Notes: generated by a model not told the origin, from the sequence alone. Positions 8,770 to 17,299 are shown, counted from the first letter of the stretch. The stretch: 24,404 bases of DNA from Deltaproteobacteria bacterium (GCA_023250585.1 JAHFAK010000018.1:1-24404); one strand, 5' to 3'. Numbers and translations: made by a program.

Positions 8770-8779
8770 GTCTTAATGG

Positions 8780-8908
8780 CTCATACTAAGTTGCATTCAA
8801 AATGATAAACGTCGGCAAGGAGAAGGCGACGCAAACGTACGTAATAGTACGTTGAGGAGCCGACGACGAAGCCAACGCAGTTAGCGTTTGAATGCAACTT
8901 AGTATGAG
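8780..8908. mobile_element. 129-bp MITE-like element with perfect 22-bp terminal inverted repeats
   Basis: The ends 8780-8801 and 8887-8908 are exact reverse complements (CTCATACTAAGTTGCATTCA... and its mirror). Nested inside are GTCGGC/GCCGAC and a central AACGTAC-gtaata-GTACGTT hairpin, so nearly the whole element can fold on itself. The GC-rich interior differs from its AT-rich surroundings. It carries no gene and no obvious target duplication. It sits between the lipid synthase gene and thiC. Confidence 0.85.
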
Positions 8909-8971
8909 TTATTTAGAAGCATTCCATCTCTTGATTTTACTATTTCATAGCGTTAAGGTGAGAGCGTTTAA

Positions 8972-10719
<1,748 letters not shown>

Positions 10720-10720
<1 letters not shown>

Positions 10721-11784
10721 TGAAGATAGCGATTGTTGGGACAGGATTAATGGGACGCATTCTGGCTCTTGAACTTTCAAATACGACCCACGAACTTTCA
10801 CTTTTTGACAAGCACGATGCAGATGCTCATACAAGCTGTCTCTACGCAGGCGCTGGAATGATCGCTCCAAGCTGTGAACTCGAAGAAGCTCGAGAAATTA
10901 TTAATCAACTAGGGCTACAATCACTGCAAGTATGGCCACAGATACTTGCAAAATTAGATAATCCTATTTTTTATCAACATACAGGAACCGTTGTTGTTGC
11001 ACATCCTGGCGACCACGAAGAATTAATCCATTTAAAAGAAGCTATCACAAAAAAATCACATGTAACTGAAGGAGCACGAATTATTGGGCAACAAGAGCTT
11101 TCAGAACTTGAACCTGAACTTACACCGCATTTTAGCCAAGGAATTTATTTTCCCCTTGAAGGGCAAATCGATAATAGAGCGTTTATTGAAGTATCAACAA
11201 AAACAATTCTTTCTCGAAAGATCCCATGGAAAACAAACTGCAATATTCAATCATTGGATTCACATACCATTACTCATGACAATGAAACACATACATTTGA
11301 TTGGGTTATTGATACTAGAGGACTTGGCGCACAACAAGATTTAAATACCCTGCGAGGTGTACGTGGCGAGCTCATTGTAGTTCGAGCTCCTGAAGTACAT
11401 CTTACACGGCCGGTGCGTATGCTTCATCCACGGTATAGACTCTATGTAGTTCCTCGCCCAAATAACATTTACTTGATTGGTGCTACGGCAATTGAGAGCC
11501 AAGATTTAAGTCCTATTTCAGTGCGATCTACACTTGAATTATTATCTGCTGCGTATGCACTCCATACAGGTTTTGCCGAGGCTCGCATTCTTGAAACAGT
11601 CGTGAATTGTCGACCGGCATTTTCTAACAATTTACCAAAGATTATGTGTAGTGATGGGCTTATCCGTATCAATGGTTTGTATCGCCATGGGTTTCTCATT
11701 GGCCCTGCTCTTGCTCAAATTACCGTTGACTATCTAAACAATAATTCTATTAACTCTCTCGGAAAAGCTGTGATGGAGATATGA
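10720..11784 (+). CDS. thiO: Glycine oxidase ThiO (FAD-dependent)
   Basis: FAD-dependent DAO-family oxidase, 354 residues. In the oxygen-using route to the thiazole it oxidises glycine to the imine (dehydroglycine) used by ThiG. The N-terminus has the Rossmann dinucleotide motif in IAIVGTGLMGRILALELS with acidic FLDKHD-like end of strand 2 (SLFDKHD). Later blocks such as GVRGELIVVRAPE and YVVPRPNNIYLIGATAIE are typical of ThiO, and the C-terminal NGLYRHGFLIGPALA is the usual substrate/FAD loop. Start codon overlaps the thiC stop and thiS begins at its own stop, so translation is probably coupled. Its presence, with no thiH, points to aerobic thiazole synthesis. Confidence 0.93.
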
Positions 11785-11786
11785 TT

Positions 11787-11987
11787 ATGAAAATTATTGT
11801 TAATGGAAAAACATATGAATGCGCATCATCGATAACTCTTGAAAAACTTGTCGAAGAGCTTAACTATCAAAAAATGCACGTTGCAGTTGCACGAAATCAA
11901 GAATTTGTCCCGCATACACAGTATAGCGAAATGGTTATTCATGAAGGTGATGATATAGAATTTGTAGCACCGATGGTTGGAGGCTAG
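11787..11987 (+). CDS. thiS: Sulfur carrier protein ThiS
   Basis: Small ubiquitin-like sulfur carrier (66 residues) that is thiocarboxylated at its C-terminal glycine and delivers sulfur to ThiG. It begins [11 protein letters not shown] and ends VAPMVGG; the terminal di-glycine is the functional tail. The ATG at 11787 has GGAG at 11775-11778 with 8-nt spacing, better than the ATG at 11781, which overlaps the thiO stop. The di-glycine codons themselves form the GGAGG (11979-11983) that serves as RBS for thiG. The adenylating enzyme ThiF is not in the window. Confidence 0.95.
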   Translation: MKIIVNGKTYECASSITLEKLVEELNYQKMHVAVARNQEFVPHTQYSEMVIHEGDDIEFVAPMVGG

Positions 11988-11989
11988 AT

Positions 11990-12772
11990 ATGTGGTCAAT
12001 TGGGGGCAAGCAACTCAAAGGTCGGCTCATGATTGGTTCAGCGCTCTACCCTTCTCCGGAAATTATGACTGAAGCAATACAATCATCAAAAAGCGATATC
12101 GTTACAGTCTCCCTTCGTCGACAATCTCCACACGATAAAGCTGGCCAAAAATTTTGGGAACTCATTCAAAGTTTATCGATTAATATTCTGCCCAATACCG
12201 CCGGTTGTAAAACAGTCAAAGAAGCAATCGCAATTGCTCACATGGCGCGAGAACTTTTCAAAACAAACTGGATTAAACTTGAAGTTATTGGAGATGACTA
12301 CACACTTCAGCCCAATACACTTTTACTTGTTGAAGCTGCTCGTGAACTTAATCGCCAAGGCTTTGAAGTATTTCCGTATACAACTGAAGATCTTGTAGTT
12401 GCTGATTACTTGGTAGAAGCTGGATGTAAAACCCTTATGCCATGGGGATCTCCCATTGGTTCAGGCAAGGGTCTTCTCAATACCTTTTTGCTCAAGACTC
12501 TTCGTTCGCGATTTCCTTCTGTTAATCTTATTCTCGATGCGGGTATTGGAACACCATCTCATGCAACACAAGCGCTGGAACTTGGTTTTGATGGAGTTCT
12601 CATTAATACCGCAATTGCCAAAGCCCACGATCCAATAAAAATGGCACATGCTTTTTATCATGCAGTAGAAGCTGGCCGATTAGGCTATGAAGCTGGACTT
12701 ATGGCATCGCGTGATCTTGCAACGCCGAGTACCCCAACTTTGGGAACACCTTTCTGGCATCAGGAAAAATAA
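11990..12772 (+). CDS. thiG: Thiazole synthase ThiG
   Basis: TIM-barrel enzyme that joins deoxyxylulose phosphate, dehydroglycine and ThiS-thiocarboxylate into the thiazole. 260 residues, full length. The Schiff-base lysine is K96 in [10 protein letters not shown], and the phosphate-binding loop [10 protein letters not shown] and [13 protein letters not shown] are present. The C-terminus [12 protein letters not shown] is canonical, so this copy is the functional one. It starts 2 nt after thiS with GGAGG 6 nt upstream. Its last 174 bases plus 84 bases of downstream sequence (12599-12856) are repeated in altered form at 14000-14235, and the coding end again at 15685-15820, flanking an accessory island. 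Confidence 0.96.
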   Translation: MWSIGGKQLKGRLMIGSALYPSPEIMTEAIQSSKSDIVTVSLRRQSPHDKAGQKFWELIQSLSINILPNTAGCKTVKEAIAIAHMARELFKTNWIKLEVIGDDYTLQPNTLLLVEAARELNRQGFEVFPYTTEDLVVADYLVEAGCKTLMPWGSPIGSGKGLLNTFLLKTLRSRFPSVNLILDAGIGTPSHATQALELGFDGVLINTAIAKAHDPIKMAHAFYHAVEAGRLGYEAGLMASRDLATPSTPTLGTPFWHQEK

Positions 12773-12856
12773 GATTAATATTTTGGATCAAGACTAAAAA
12801 TTGCGCGGATTCGGGTAGACTGAGATAATTTTACCTTAAGCATAAGACACCAGAAA
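12599..12856 (+). repeat. thiG-end repeat, copy 1 (in the intact gene)
   Basis: Covers the last 174 bases of thiG and the next 84 bases, up to CAGAAA at 12856, where similarity with copy 2 stops. It is 258 nt long and keeps the 22 bases missing from copies 2 and 3. It also has GGACTT and GGAACACC where the other two have GGCCTT and GGAACGCC. Confidence 0.92.
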
Positions 12857-12907
12857 GACAAATGGTGGGGACCGACATATGGAGACATTTAGTAGGGGGC
12901 ACATAGG

Positions 12908-12943
12908 AAAACAAGGAATTAGTAGATTTTAATTCCTTGTTTT
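12908..12943. terminator. Bidirectional terminator-like hairpin
   Basis: Perfect 13-bp arms AAAACAAGGAATT (12908-12920) and AATTCCTTGTTTT (12931-12943) around a 10-nt loop, with A and T runs at the ends. It overlaps the last codons of the MNT gene and lies downstream of thiG, so it could stop transcription from both sides. Confidence 0.7.
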
Positions 12944-13248
12944 CTTATGATTTTTCCGAGGATAATGCTTTTTTGGAAAGCTTCGGGACTATAGCCAATC
13001 GGTTCTATGCGCGGATCAACATAGCGAGTTTCACGCCAGAGGAGTTTTTCGTTTTCATCCCAGTTTGTCCGAAATCGTTCAGAAATAATACAGATATCAA
13101 TATCGCTCTCTTGATGGAATGTCCCTGTGGCATATGAACCGAAGAGGAAAGCGGCTTTGATAGGAAATCCTATTTGTATGAGATGTCCTATATATTTTTG
13201 AGCTTTCTTCTTTACTCTTTCAACTTGTTTTTTCTTAGTTTGAGACAT
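12919..13248 (-). CDS. MNT-domain nucleotidyltransferase (antitoxin of a HEPN/MNT pair)
   Basis: 109 residues of the minimal nucleotidyltransferase fold. The core motif GSYATGTFHQESDIDICI shows the GS and the metal-binding DxD; the third acidic residue is probably in RIEPIGY. In MntA/HepT-type systems this protein neutralises the HEPN RNase, in studied cases by adding AMP groups near its active site. The start ATG at 13246-13248 lies inside the 3' end of the HEPN gene (37-nt overlap), so the two are translationally linked, with the HEPN gene first. The C-terminus overlaps a hairpin terminator. The pair sits directly behind thiG, between two copies of the thiG end. Confidence 0.85.
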   Translation of the reverse strand: MSQTKKKQVERVKKKAQKYIGHLIQIGFPIKAAFLFGSYATGTFHQESDIDICIISERFRTNWDENEKLLWRETRYVDPRIEPIGYSPEAFQKSIILGKIIRKQGIKIY

Positions 13249-13628
13249 AAATTATTATGGAGTTTTTTTATTTTTGTCAGATAATCTTGGGTATATGCTT
13301 TCGTACATTGTTTGTAGAATTGTAATTTCTCATCAGGGTATCGCGTACGAATGTTGAATCGATTTACTTCAGCGAGTAAATTCCATTCTTCTTCTGATAG
13401 AAGGAGCTTTGCATCTTCTGCAAGTAACACGAGATTATGTGTGTAGCGAGCTTGTTTTTTTAATACCTCAACTGCATGTGCTTTAAGGACTTTTTCCAAG
13501 ACAATATGAGCAAAAAATAGAGAATCACTATATCGACGATTTTTAAATAAACTATTCATAGTCTCATAATCATGGCGGGCTGTTGCTATCCAATATGAAA
13601 TTATTTTTTTTATTTCATTGGTATTCAT
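13212..13628 (-). CDS. HEPN-domain protein (probable toxin of a HEPN/MNT pair)
   Basis: 138 residues, all helical, with the HEPN pattern: YWIATARHDYETMNSLFKN, then RYSDSLFFAHIVLEKVLKAH, then ARYTHNLVLLAED. The R-x2-H in RYTHNL corresponds to the conserved (R)xxxH/TH region of the PF05168-type HEPN family; spacing differs from the strict Rx4-6H toxin motif, so RNase activity is likely but not proven by sequence. It precedes and overlaps the MNT gene. A TATAAT box on the minus strand (13641-13636) is only 7 nt from the ATG, which would give a leaderless or nearly leaderless transcript. Confidence 0.82.
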   Translation of the reverse strand: MNTNEIKKIISYWIATARHDYETMNSLFKNRRYSDSLFFAHIVLEKVLKAHAVEVLKKQARYTHNLVLLAEDAKLLLSEEEWNLLAEVNRFNIRTRYPDEKLQFYKQCTKAYTQDYLTKIKKLHNNLCLKLRKNKLKE

Positions 13629-13635
13629 AGTATTT

Positions 13636-13641
13636 ATTATA
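13636..13641 (-). promoter_or_regulatory. -10 box of the HEPN/MNT operon
   Basis: TATAAT on the minus strand, 7 nt before the HEPN start codon, so transcription is expected to begin at or next to the A of the ATG. No good -35 is visible. Confidence 0.45.
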
Positions 13642-13689
13642 ATAAGTATATTTGATTTTTAGTATTGAGTAAAGGGTTAGAAACGAAAG

Positions 13690-13718
13690 GACCGAAACGT
13701 GCCCGGCAACTTTCGGTC
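13690..13718. repeat. Stem-loop between the HEPN gene and the transposase remnant
   Basis: GACCGAAA (13690-13697) and TTTCGGTC (13711-13718) are exact complements around a GC-rich 13-nt loop. It lies 60 nt upstream of the HEPN gene and could be the edge of the decayed insertion sequence next to it; function unknown. Confidence 0.5.
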
Positions 13719-13766
13719 GCTAATTTAGAAGATATCCTATGATTAAATTTTGGAGTAACTCCAGTT

Positions 13767-13919
13767 ATGAAAGTATTCTTGACTTACAAACCTGATTTGA
13801 ATGAGTACATATATAAATACAATCATGAAAGAACCAATCAAGGAAAACGGTGTAATGGAAATACTCCCTATCAAACTTTCCTTGACGGTATCAAGGTTTT
13901 TGAGGAAAAAGTGATTTAG
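13767..13919 (+). pseudogene. 3' remnant of an insertion-sequence transposase (rve/DDE type)
   Basis: An open frame of 50 codons ends at TAG 13917-13919 and encodes NEYIYKYNHERTNQGKR, then NGNTPYQTFLDGIKVFEEK. The pattern YN(N/H)ER..QGK.C.G.TP...FLDG is the C-terminal signature of integrase-core transposases of the IS481/IS3-like type. The catalytic DDE part is missing, so it is a relic. It lies on the opposite strand to the HEPN/MNT pair and 80 nt before copy 2 of the thiG end. It is the only trace of a mobility gene in the island. Confidence 0.75.
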
Positions 13920-13999
13920 TTTTTACTTTACTGAACATCACATGAGTTGTTTTCGCTAGTCAATTTGCTCATTGTTCAGAAAGTTCTAAACTTGTTCAA

Positions 14000-14235
14000 C
14001 TCATCAATACCGCAATGGCCGAAGCTCATGATCCAATAAAAATGGCACATGTTTTTTATCATGCTATGAAGCTGGCCTTATGGCATCACGTGATCTTGCA
14101 ACGCCGAGTACCCCAACATTAGGAACGCCTTTCTGGCATCAGGAAAAATAAGATTAATATTTTGGATCAAGACTAAAAATTGCGCGGATTCGGGTAGACT
14201 GAGATAATTTTACCTTAAGCATAAGACACCAGAAA
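14000..14235 (+). repeat. thiG-end repeat, copy 2 (decayed)
   Basis: 236 nt matching 12599-12856 from CTCATCAATACCGC to CAGAAA, including the 84 bases after the thiG stop. One 22-nt stretch is absent (between TATCATGC and TATGAAGCTGG), which shifts the frame, so it cannot encode a working ThiG end. Several single-base differences are unique to this copy (GAAGCTCATG, CATGTTT, ATCACG, AACATTAGG). Confidence 0.92.
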
Positions 14236-14414
14236 TGTAATACCTGAGGGAACCAAATACCTCGAGGTGGTTTTCGTACTACATCTCGTATATCATTTTC
14301 ATTGTAGATTTTATAAAGCCATCGTATTCCTTAATTATTCTTATTGTGGACAAAACATCTATCATAATACGTCAATAGTTTCATCAAACTACTGGGTGTT
14401 TTTAAACAAAAGTT

Positions 14415-14463
14415 AATTTTTACGTCAAAAATTAATTGATTATTCAATTTTTACGGGTATAAT
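14415..14463 (+). promoter_or_regulatory. Promoter and candidate operator of the AAA_14 ATPase gene
   Basis: TTGATT (14436-14441), a 16-nt spacer and a perfect TATAAT (14458-14463) lie just before the ATG at 14470, so the transcript would start at or beside the start codon. AATTTTTACG occurs twice (14415-14424 and 14446-14455), 31 nt apart. The first also forms a palindrome with the following AAAAATT (7-bp arms). These repeats flank the -35 and are good operator candidates. Confidence 0.55.
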
Positions 14464-14469
14464 TGAGAT

Positions 14470-15618
14470 ATGATTAAAAGATTACTCGATTTGACTTGTT
14501 TTAAGCATTCATTGTTTTTATTTGGTCCACGTCAGGTAGGAAAATCGTATCTCATTAAAAACACGCTATCTCCTGATTTGTACATAAATCTTTTGGTCAA
14601 CGAAGAGTACTTGCGATATTCAAAAAATGTATCACTGCTCTTTGCTGAAATTAAAAAGATTAAAAAAGAAAAAATGCTTGTTGTTATCGATGAAATTCAA
14701 AAATGCCCAGAGCTTTTAAATGAAGTACACCATGCTCTTGAAGATATTCGAACAGTACAATTTATTCTCACCGGTTCGAGTGCGAGAAAATTAAGGCGGG
14801 CAGGAGTAAATTTACTTGGAGGTCGGGCTATTACCCTTCATTTATACCCTCTTACGAGCGTAGAGTTAGGAGAACGCTTCACTATAGACGATGCACTCCT
14901 TTATGGAACAATTCCTAATATTGTTTTGGAAGATACAGTAGAAGATAAAAGGAGATTATTAAAAAGTTACCTTGAAACATACCTCAAAGAAGAAATCCAT
15001 GATGAAGCTTTGACGAGAAATATGCCCGCATTTTCTCGCTTTTTAGAGTTAGCAGCTTTTGAAAATGGGAATTTACTCAACTATCAAAATATTGCCCGTG
15101 AGGTAGGCGTAGCTTCACGGACGATTAAAGAATATTTTACAATTTTAGAGGATACGCTTATTGGATATTTTCTTTATCCCTACACAAAATCTCATAGACA
15201 AAAACTCGTGGCACATCCAAAATTCTATTTTTTTGATCCTGGAGTTATCAATGCGCTTAAAAATCAACTTTCGTCTTACTTTATTCCAGGCTCTCCTCCA
15301 TATGGAATGGCATTTGAACATTTTGTGATGATAGAAATTGAACGCATGCTTTCATATCACGAGCGCGAAGTGAAACGATCATTTTTTAGAACTACCGATG
15401 GTGCTGAAGTCGATTTAATTCTCGAGTTTGCAAATGAACTATGGGCGATTGAAATTAAATCATCTGACGCTCCTCAAATGAAAGATCTTGGTGGCCTTAA
15501 GAGCTTTATAAAAGATCATCCCTACAAAAGGGCAATCTGTCTTTGTCAAACGCCTCGGCCATACGTAATAGACTCAATCGAATTTTTGAATTGGAGAGCA
15601 TTCTTACAAGAACTCTGA
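14470..15618 (+). CDS. AAA_14 / DUF4143 ATPase
   Basis: 382 residues, the usual length for the family. The N-terminal AAA_14 domain has Walker A GPRQVGKS (residues 19-26), Walker B MLVVIDEIQKCPE (about 68-80) and a sensor block FILTGSSARKL. The C-terminal DUF4143 domain ends with the nuclease-like AEVDLILEFANELWAIEIKSS, whose EVD...EIK recalls a PD-(D/E)XK core. The family is widespread in many copies per genome, and its function is not established. There is no conserved partner gene beside it. It is bracketed by copies 2 and 3 of the thiG end, with its own promoter and a terminator-like hairpin after it, so it forms a self-contained cassette. Confidence 0.92.
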   Translation: MIKRLLDLTCFKHSLFLFGPRQVGKSYLIKNTLSPDLYINLLVNEEYLRYSKNVSLLFAEIKKIKKEKMLVVIDEIQKCPELLNEVHHALEDIRTVQFILTGSSARKLRRAGVNLLGGRAITLHLYPLTSVELGERFTIDDALLYGTIPNIVLEDTVEDKRRLLKSYLETYLKEEIHDEALTRNMPAFSRFLELAAFENGNLLNYQNIAREVGVASRTIKEYFTILEDTLIGYFLYPYTKSHRQKLVAHPKFYFFDPGVINALKNQLSSYFIPGSPPYGMAFEHFVMIEIERMLSYHEREVKRSFFRTTDGAEVDLILEFANELWAIEIKSSDAPQMKDLGGLKSFIKDHPYKRAICLCQTPRPYVIDSIEFLNWRAFLQEL

Positions 15619-15640
15619 CGAAAAATGTGAAAAAGACGGG

Positions 15641-15684
15641 AAAAGTGGCTGTCAGCTCGCCGTCAAAAGACGTCAGTCACTTTT
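15641..15684 (+). terminator. Terminator-like hairpin after the AAA_14 gene
   Basis: AAAAGTGGCTG (15641-15651) pairs with CAGTCACTTTT (15674-15684), with one G-T pair, followed by a T run (TTTTTT at 15681-15686). The large loop holds a smaller GTC-AAAA-GAC hairpin. It lies 22 nt after the ATPase stop and touches copy 3 of the thiG end. Confidence 0.7.
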
Positions 15685-15820
15685 TTGCAAAAGCCCACGA
15701 TCCAATAAAAATGGCACATGCTTTTTATCATGCTATGAAGCTGGCCTTATGGCATCGCGTGATCTTGCAACGCCGAGTACCCCAACTTTGGGAACGCCTT
15801 TCTGGCATCAGGAAAAATAA
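15685..15820 (+). repeat. thiG-end repeat, copy 3 (decayed)
   Basis: 136 nt matching the coding end of thiG, from TTGCAAAAGCC to the stop TAA, where similarity ends exactly. It has the same 22-nt deletion and the same GGCCTT and GGAACGCC variants as copy 2, but agrees with copy 1 where copy 2 has its private changes. It is frameshifted and non-functional. Confidence 0.92.
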
Positions 15821-15838
15821 TTCAGTGGGACGGGAGCA

Positions 15839-16057
15839 TTAGCTCTTATCAAATAGTGAATCAATGTGTTTAGCAGTTACATACTCATCCGGCTTTGATT
15901 CAGAAATTTTTTTAATTTCTTTAATATCTCGTAAATCTTCAATTTTTTCTAAAACGAGTCTTTTTATAGTACTCGAAAAATCCATTTTGTAATAGTTTAA
16001 AATTTCTCTCAATGCCTTTGTTTCTTTTTCATTAAAGCGAATAGTTTTTGCTGTCAT
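15839..16057 (-). CDS. Ribbon-helix-helix antitoxin-like protein
   Basis: 72 residues. The N-terminal part fits a ribbon-helix-helix DNA-binding domain: strand KTIRFN, helix EKETKALREILNYYKM and helix SSTIKRLVLEKIEDL. A basic/acidic tail (KPDEYVTAKHIDSLF) would wrap a RelE-type toxin. The start ATG at 16055-16057 overlaps the TGA of the RelE remnant just upstream, and AGGAGG 12 nt before it lies inside that remnant. It therefore appears to be an intact antitoxin left after loss of most of its toxin. The family resembles DUF6290/RelB-like antitoxins; I am not certain of the exact one. Confidence 0.75.
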   Translation of the reverse strand: MTAKTIRFNEKETKALREILNYYKMDFSSTIKRLVLEKIEDLRDIKEIKKISESKPDEYVTAKHIDSLFDKS

Positions 16058-16182
16058 GGCTTATAAATTCCTCCTCTTGGACCAATATCTTCTACATAGA
16101 TTGTTTCTTTATCCATATGAAATAAAGCACGATAAGAGCCTATTCTCAAACGAAAATATTTATACGGTCCTTTTTCTATGGA
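16054..16182 (-). pseudogene. C-terminal remnant of a RelE/ParE-type toxin
   Basis: A 42-codon open frame, too short to be a full toxin, encodes PYKYFRLRIGSYRALFHMD followed by KETIYVEDIGPRGGIYK. This is the C-terminal half of a RelE-family mRNA interferase, with the typical LRIG-YRALF strand. It begins straight after an in-frame TAA (16183-16185) with no start codon, so about the first half of the gene is missing. Its TGA overlaps the antitoxin ATG (toxin first, antitoxin second). The break falls between this remnant and the oxidoreductase gene end and may mark the right edge of the accessory island. Confidence 0.75.
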
Positions 16183-16204
16183 TTACGTATGTCAAGTTCC
16201 TATT

Positions 16205-17299
16205 TTAAAGTGCTTTCCTAAAATCCTCTAAACGTATTTCTAAAGCCACAGACTTTTGAATATCCAACGGCAGCGAATCAATACATTTTTCTAAACACTT
16301 TTTCACATCGCCTCGAGGGCCTGAATGCTTGAGGATAAATGAATCTAAAGCAGTGGCTCGATTCTGTATCATTTCACGAACAATAGCCTGAGTTGCGATA
16401 GCAGGATTAATTTCATTTAAGACATATGAAAATACGAGCGCTACATTTATAATGGCTTCAACCGTAAGATATGAAAGATGAAGATCCATACACAGTTTGG
16501 CAGTGTAAATTGCATCGACGACAGCATACTTAAGTAAGAATGGAATTTCCCAGTTATCATTACGAATGCCTGAACTTAAAACAAGATCCCACTGACGAGT
16601 ACCACCGGCGCCCGTATTGAGAAAATCAAAAAATTCACTCTGATCGTGCCCGCCAAGTTTGCCATGTGCAAAACATTCGGCATGAGTTGCTACCGCTGAT
16701 GCAATTCCCATAAGGCCATTGAATACCATTAAATGACCCATGAATTTAACTTGTGCACCAGCAGAAATCTTTTCACCAAAATGTCGAGGAGTTCCGAGAC
16801 ATGAGAGAGCTGACTTTAAACGCTCATATAATTCAACGTTGCCACTTGCAAGAATAAGCAATGTTCCTTTTTCTGCTCCTTGAGAACCGCCGGTTAATGG
16901 ATAATTTACGTAATCAATATGTACTTGTTTACAAAATGTATAGCCCGCTTCACTAAAATCTGTACTTACCGTAGACATATGACATATAAATTTCTTCTTA
17001 TTTGTTTTAGATAAAAGTTCTACACAAGAAGCAATAATTTTAAGATCATCACCATTTTTTCCACAGCAAACAAAAATTCCATCAAGGTCTTCTGTAATTA
17101 ATTCTTTAAACGTCGGAACTAACAGTGACCCATGAGCTCTCCATGCTTTTCTACATCGATCGCGTCGCTCATCTTTGATTCCACGATCATGAACTCGCAA
17201 AACTCGTACCGGTCCATTAGGTTTCCAATGTCGAGCCATGGGAGAGGCCATTAACCCAAGGCCACCTACAACGGCTATTTTTAATTGTTGATGAGACAT
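16205..17299 (-). CDS. NAD(P)-binding beta-hydroxyacid dehydrogenase-like protein
   Basis: 364 residues with the order of the 6-phosphogluconate/3-hydroxyisobutyrate dehydrogenase family: an N-terminal Rossmann domain (KIAVVGGLGLMASPMARHW), the STVSTDFSEAG block, the substrate loop VNYPLTGGSQGAEKGTLLIL and the catalytic-helix region GAQVKFMGHLMVFNGLMG. The lysine of that helix is present. The usual Asn four residues on (K-x3-N) is replaced by His, and the nucleotide motif GGLGLM is slightly altered, so the substrate may be unusual. It lies 82 nt downstream of the APC permease on the same strand, and an intercistronic hairpin separates them. Substrate unknown. Confidence 0.78.
   Translation of the reverse strand: MSHQQLKIAVVGGLGLMASPMARHWKPNGPVRVLRVHDRGIKDERRDRCRKAWRAHGSLLVPTFKELITEDLDGIFVCCGKNGDDLKIIASCVELLSKTNKKKFICHMSTVSTDFSEAGYTFCKQVHIDYVNYPLTGGSQGAEKGTLLILASGNVELYERLKSALSCLGTPRHFGEKISAGAQVKFMGHLMVFNGLMGIASAVATHAECFAHGKLGGHDQSEFFDFLNTGAGGTRQWDLVLSSGIRNDNWEIPFLLKYAVVDAIYTAKLCMDLHLSYLTVEAIINVALVFSYVLNEINPAIATQAIVREMIQNRATALDSFILKHSGPRGDVKKCLEKCIDSLPLDIQKSVALEIRLEDFRKAL

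Noticed and set aside
12599-15820. CRISPR-like array from the three repeats
   Set aside because: Three long copies with kilobase spacing that holds genes; no short regular repeat-spacer pattern and no cas genes.
15543-15842. Plus-strand open frame of 99 codons across the end of the AAA_14 gene and thiG copy 3
   Set aside because: It overlaps the ATPase gene out of frame and reads thiG codons only until the 22-nt deletion, after which the residues are meaningless. It is a chance fusion over a repeat.
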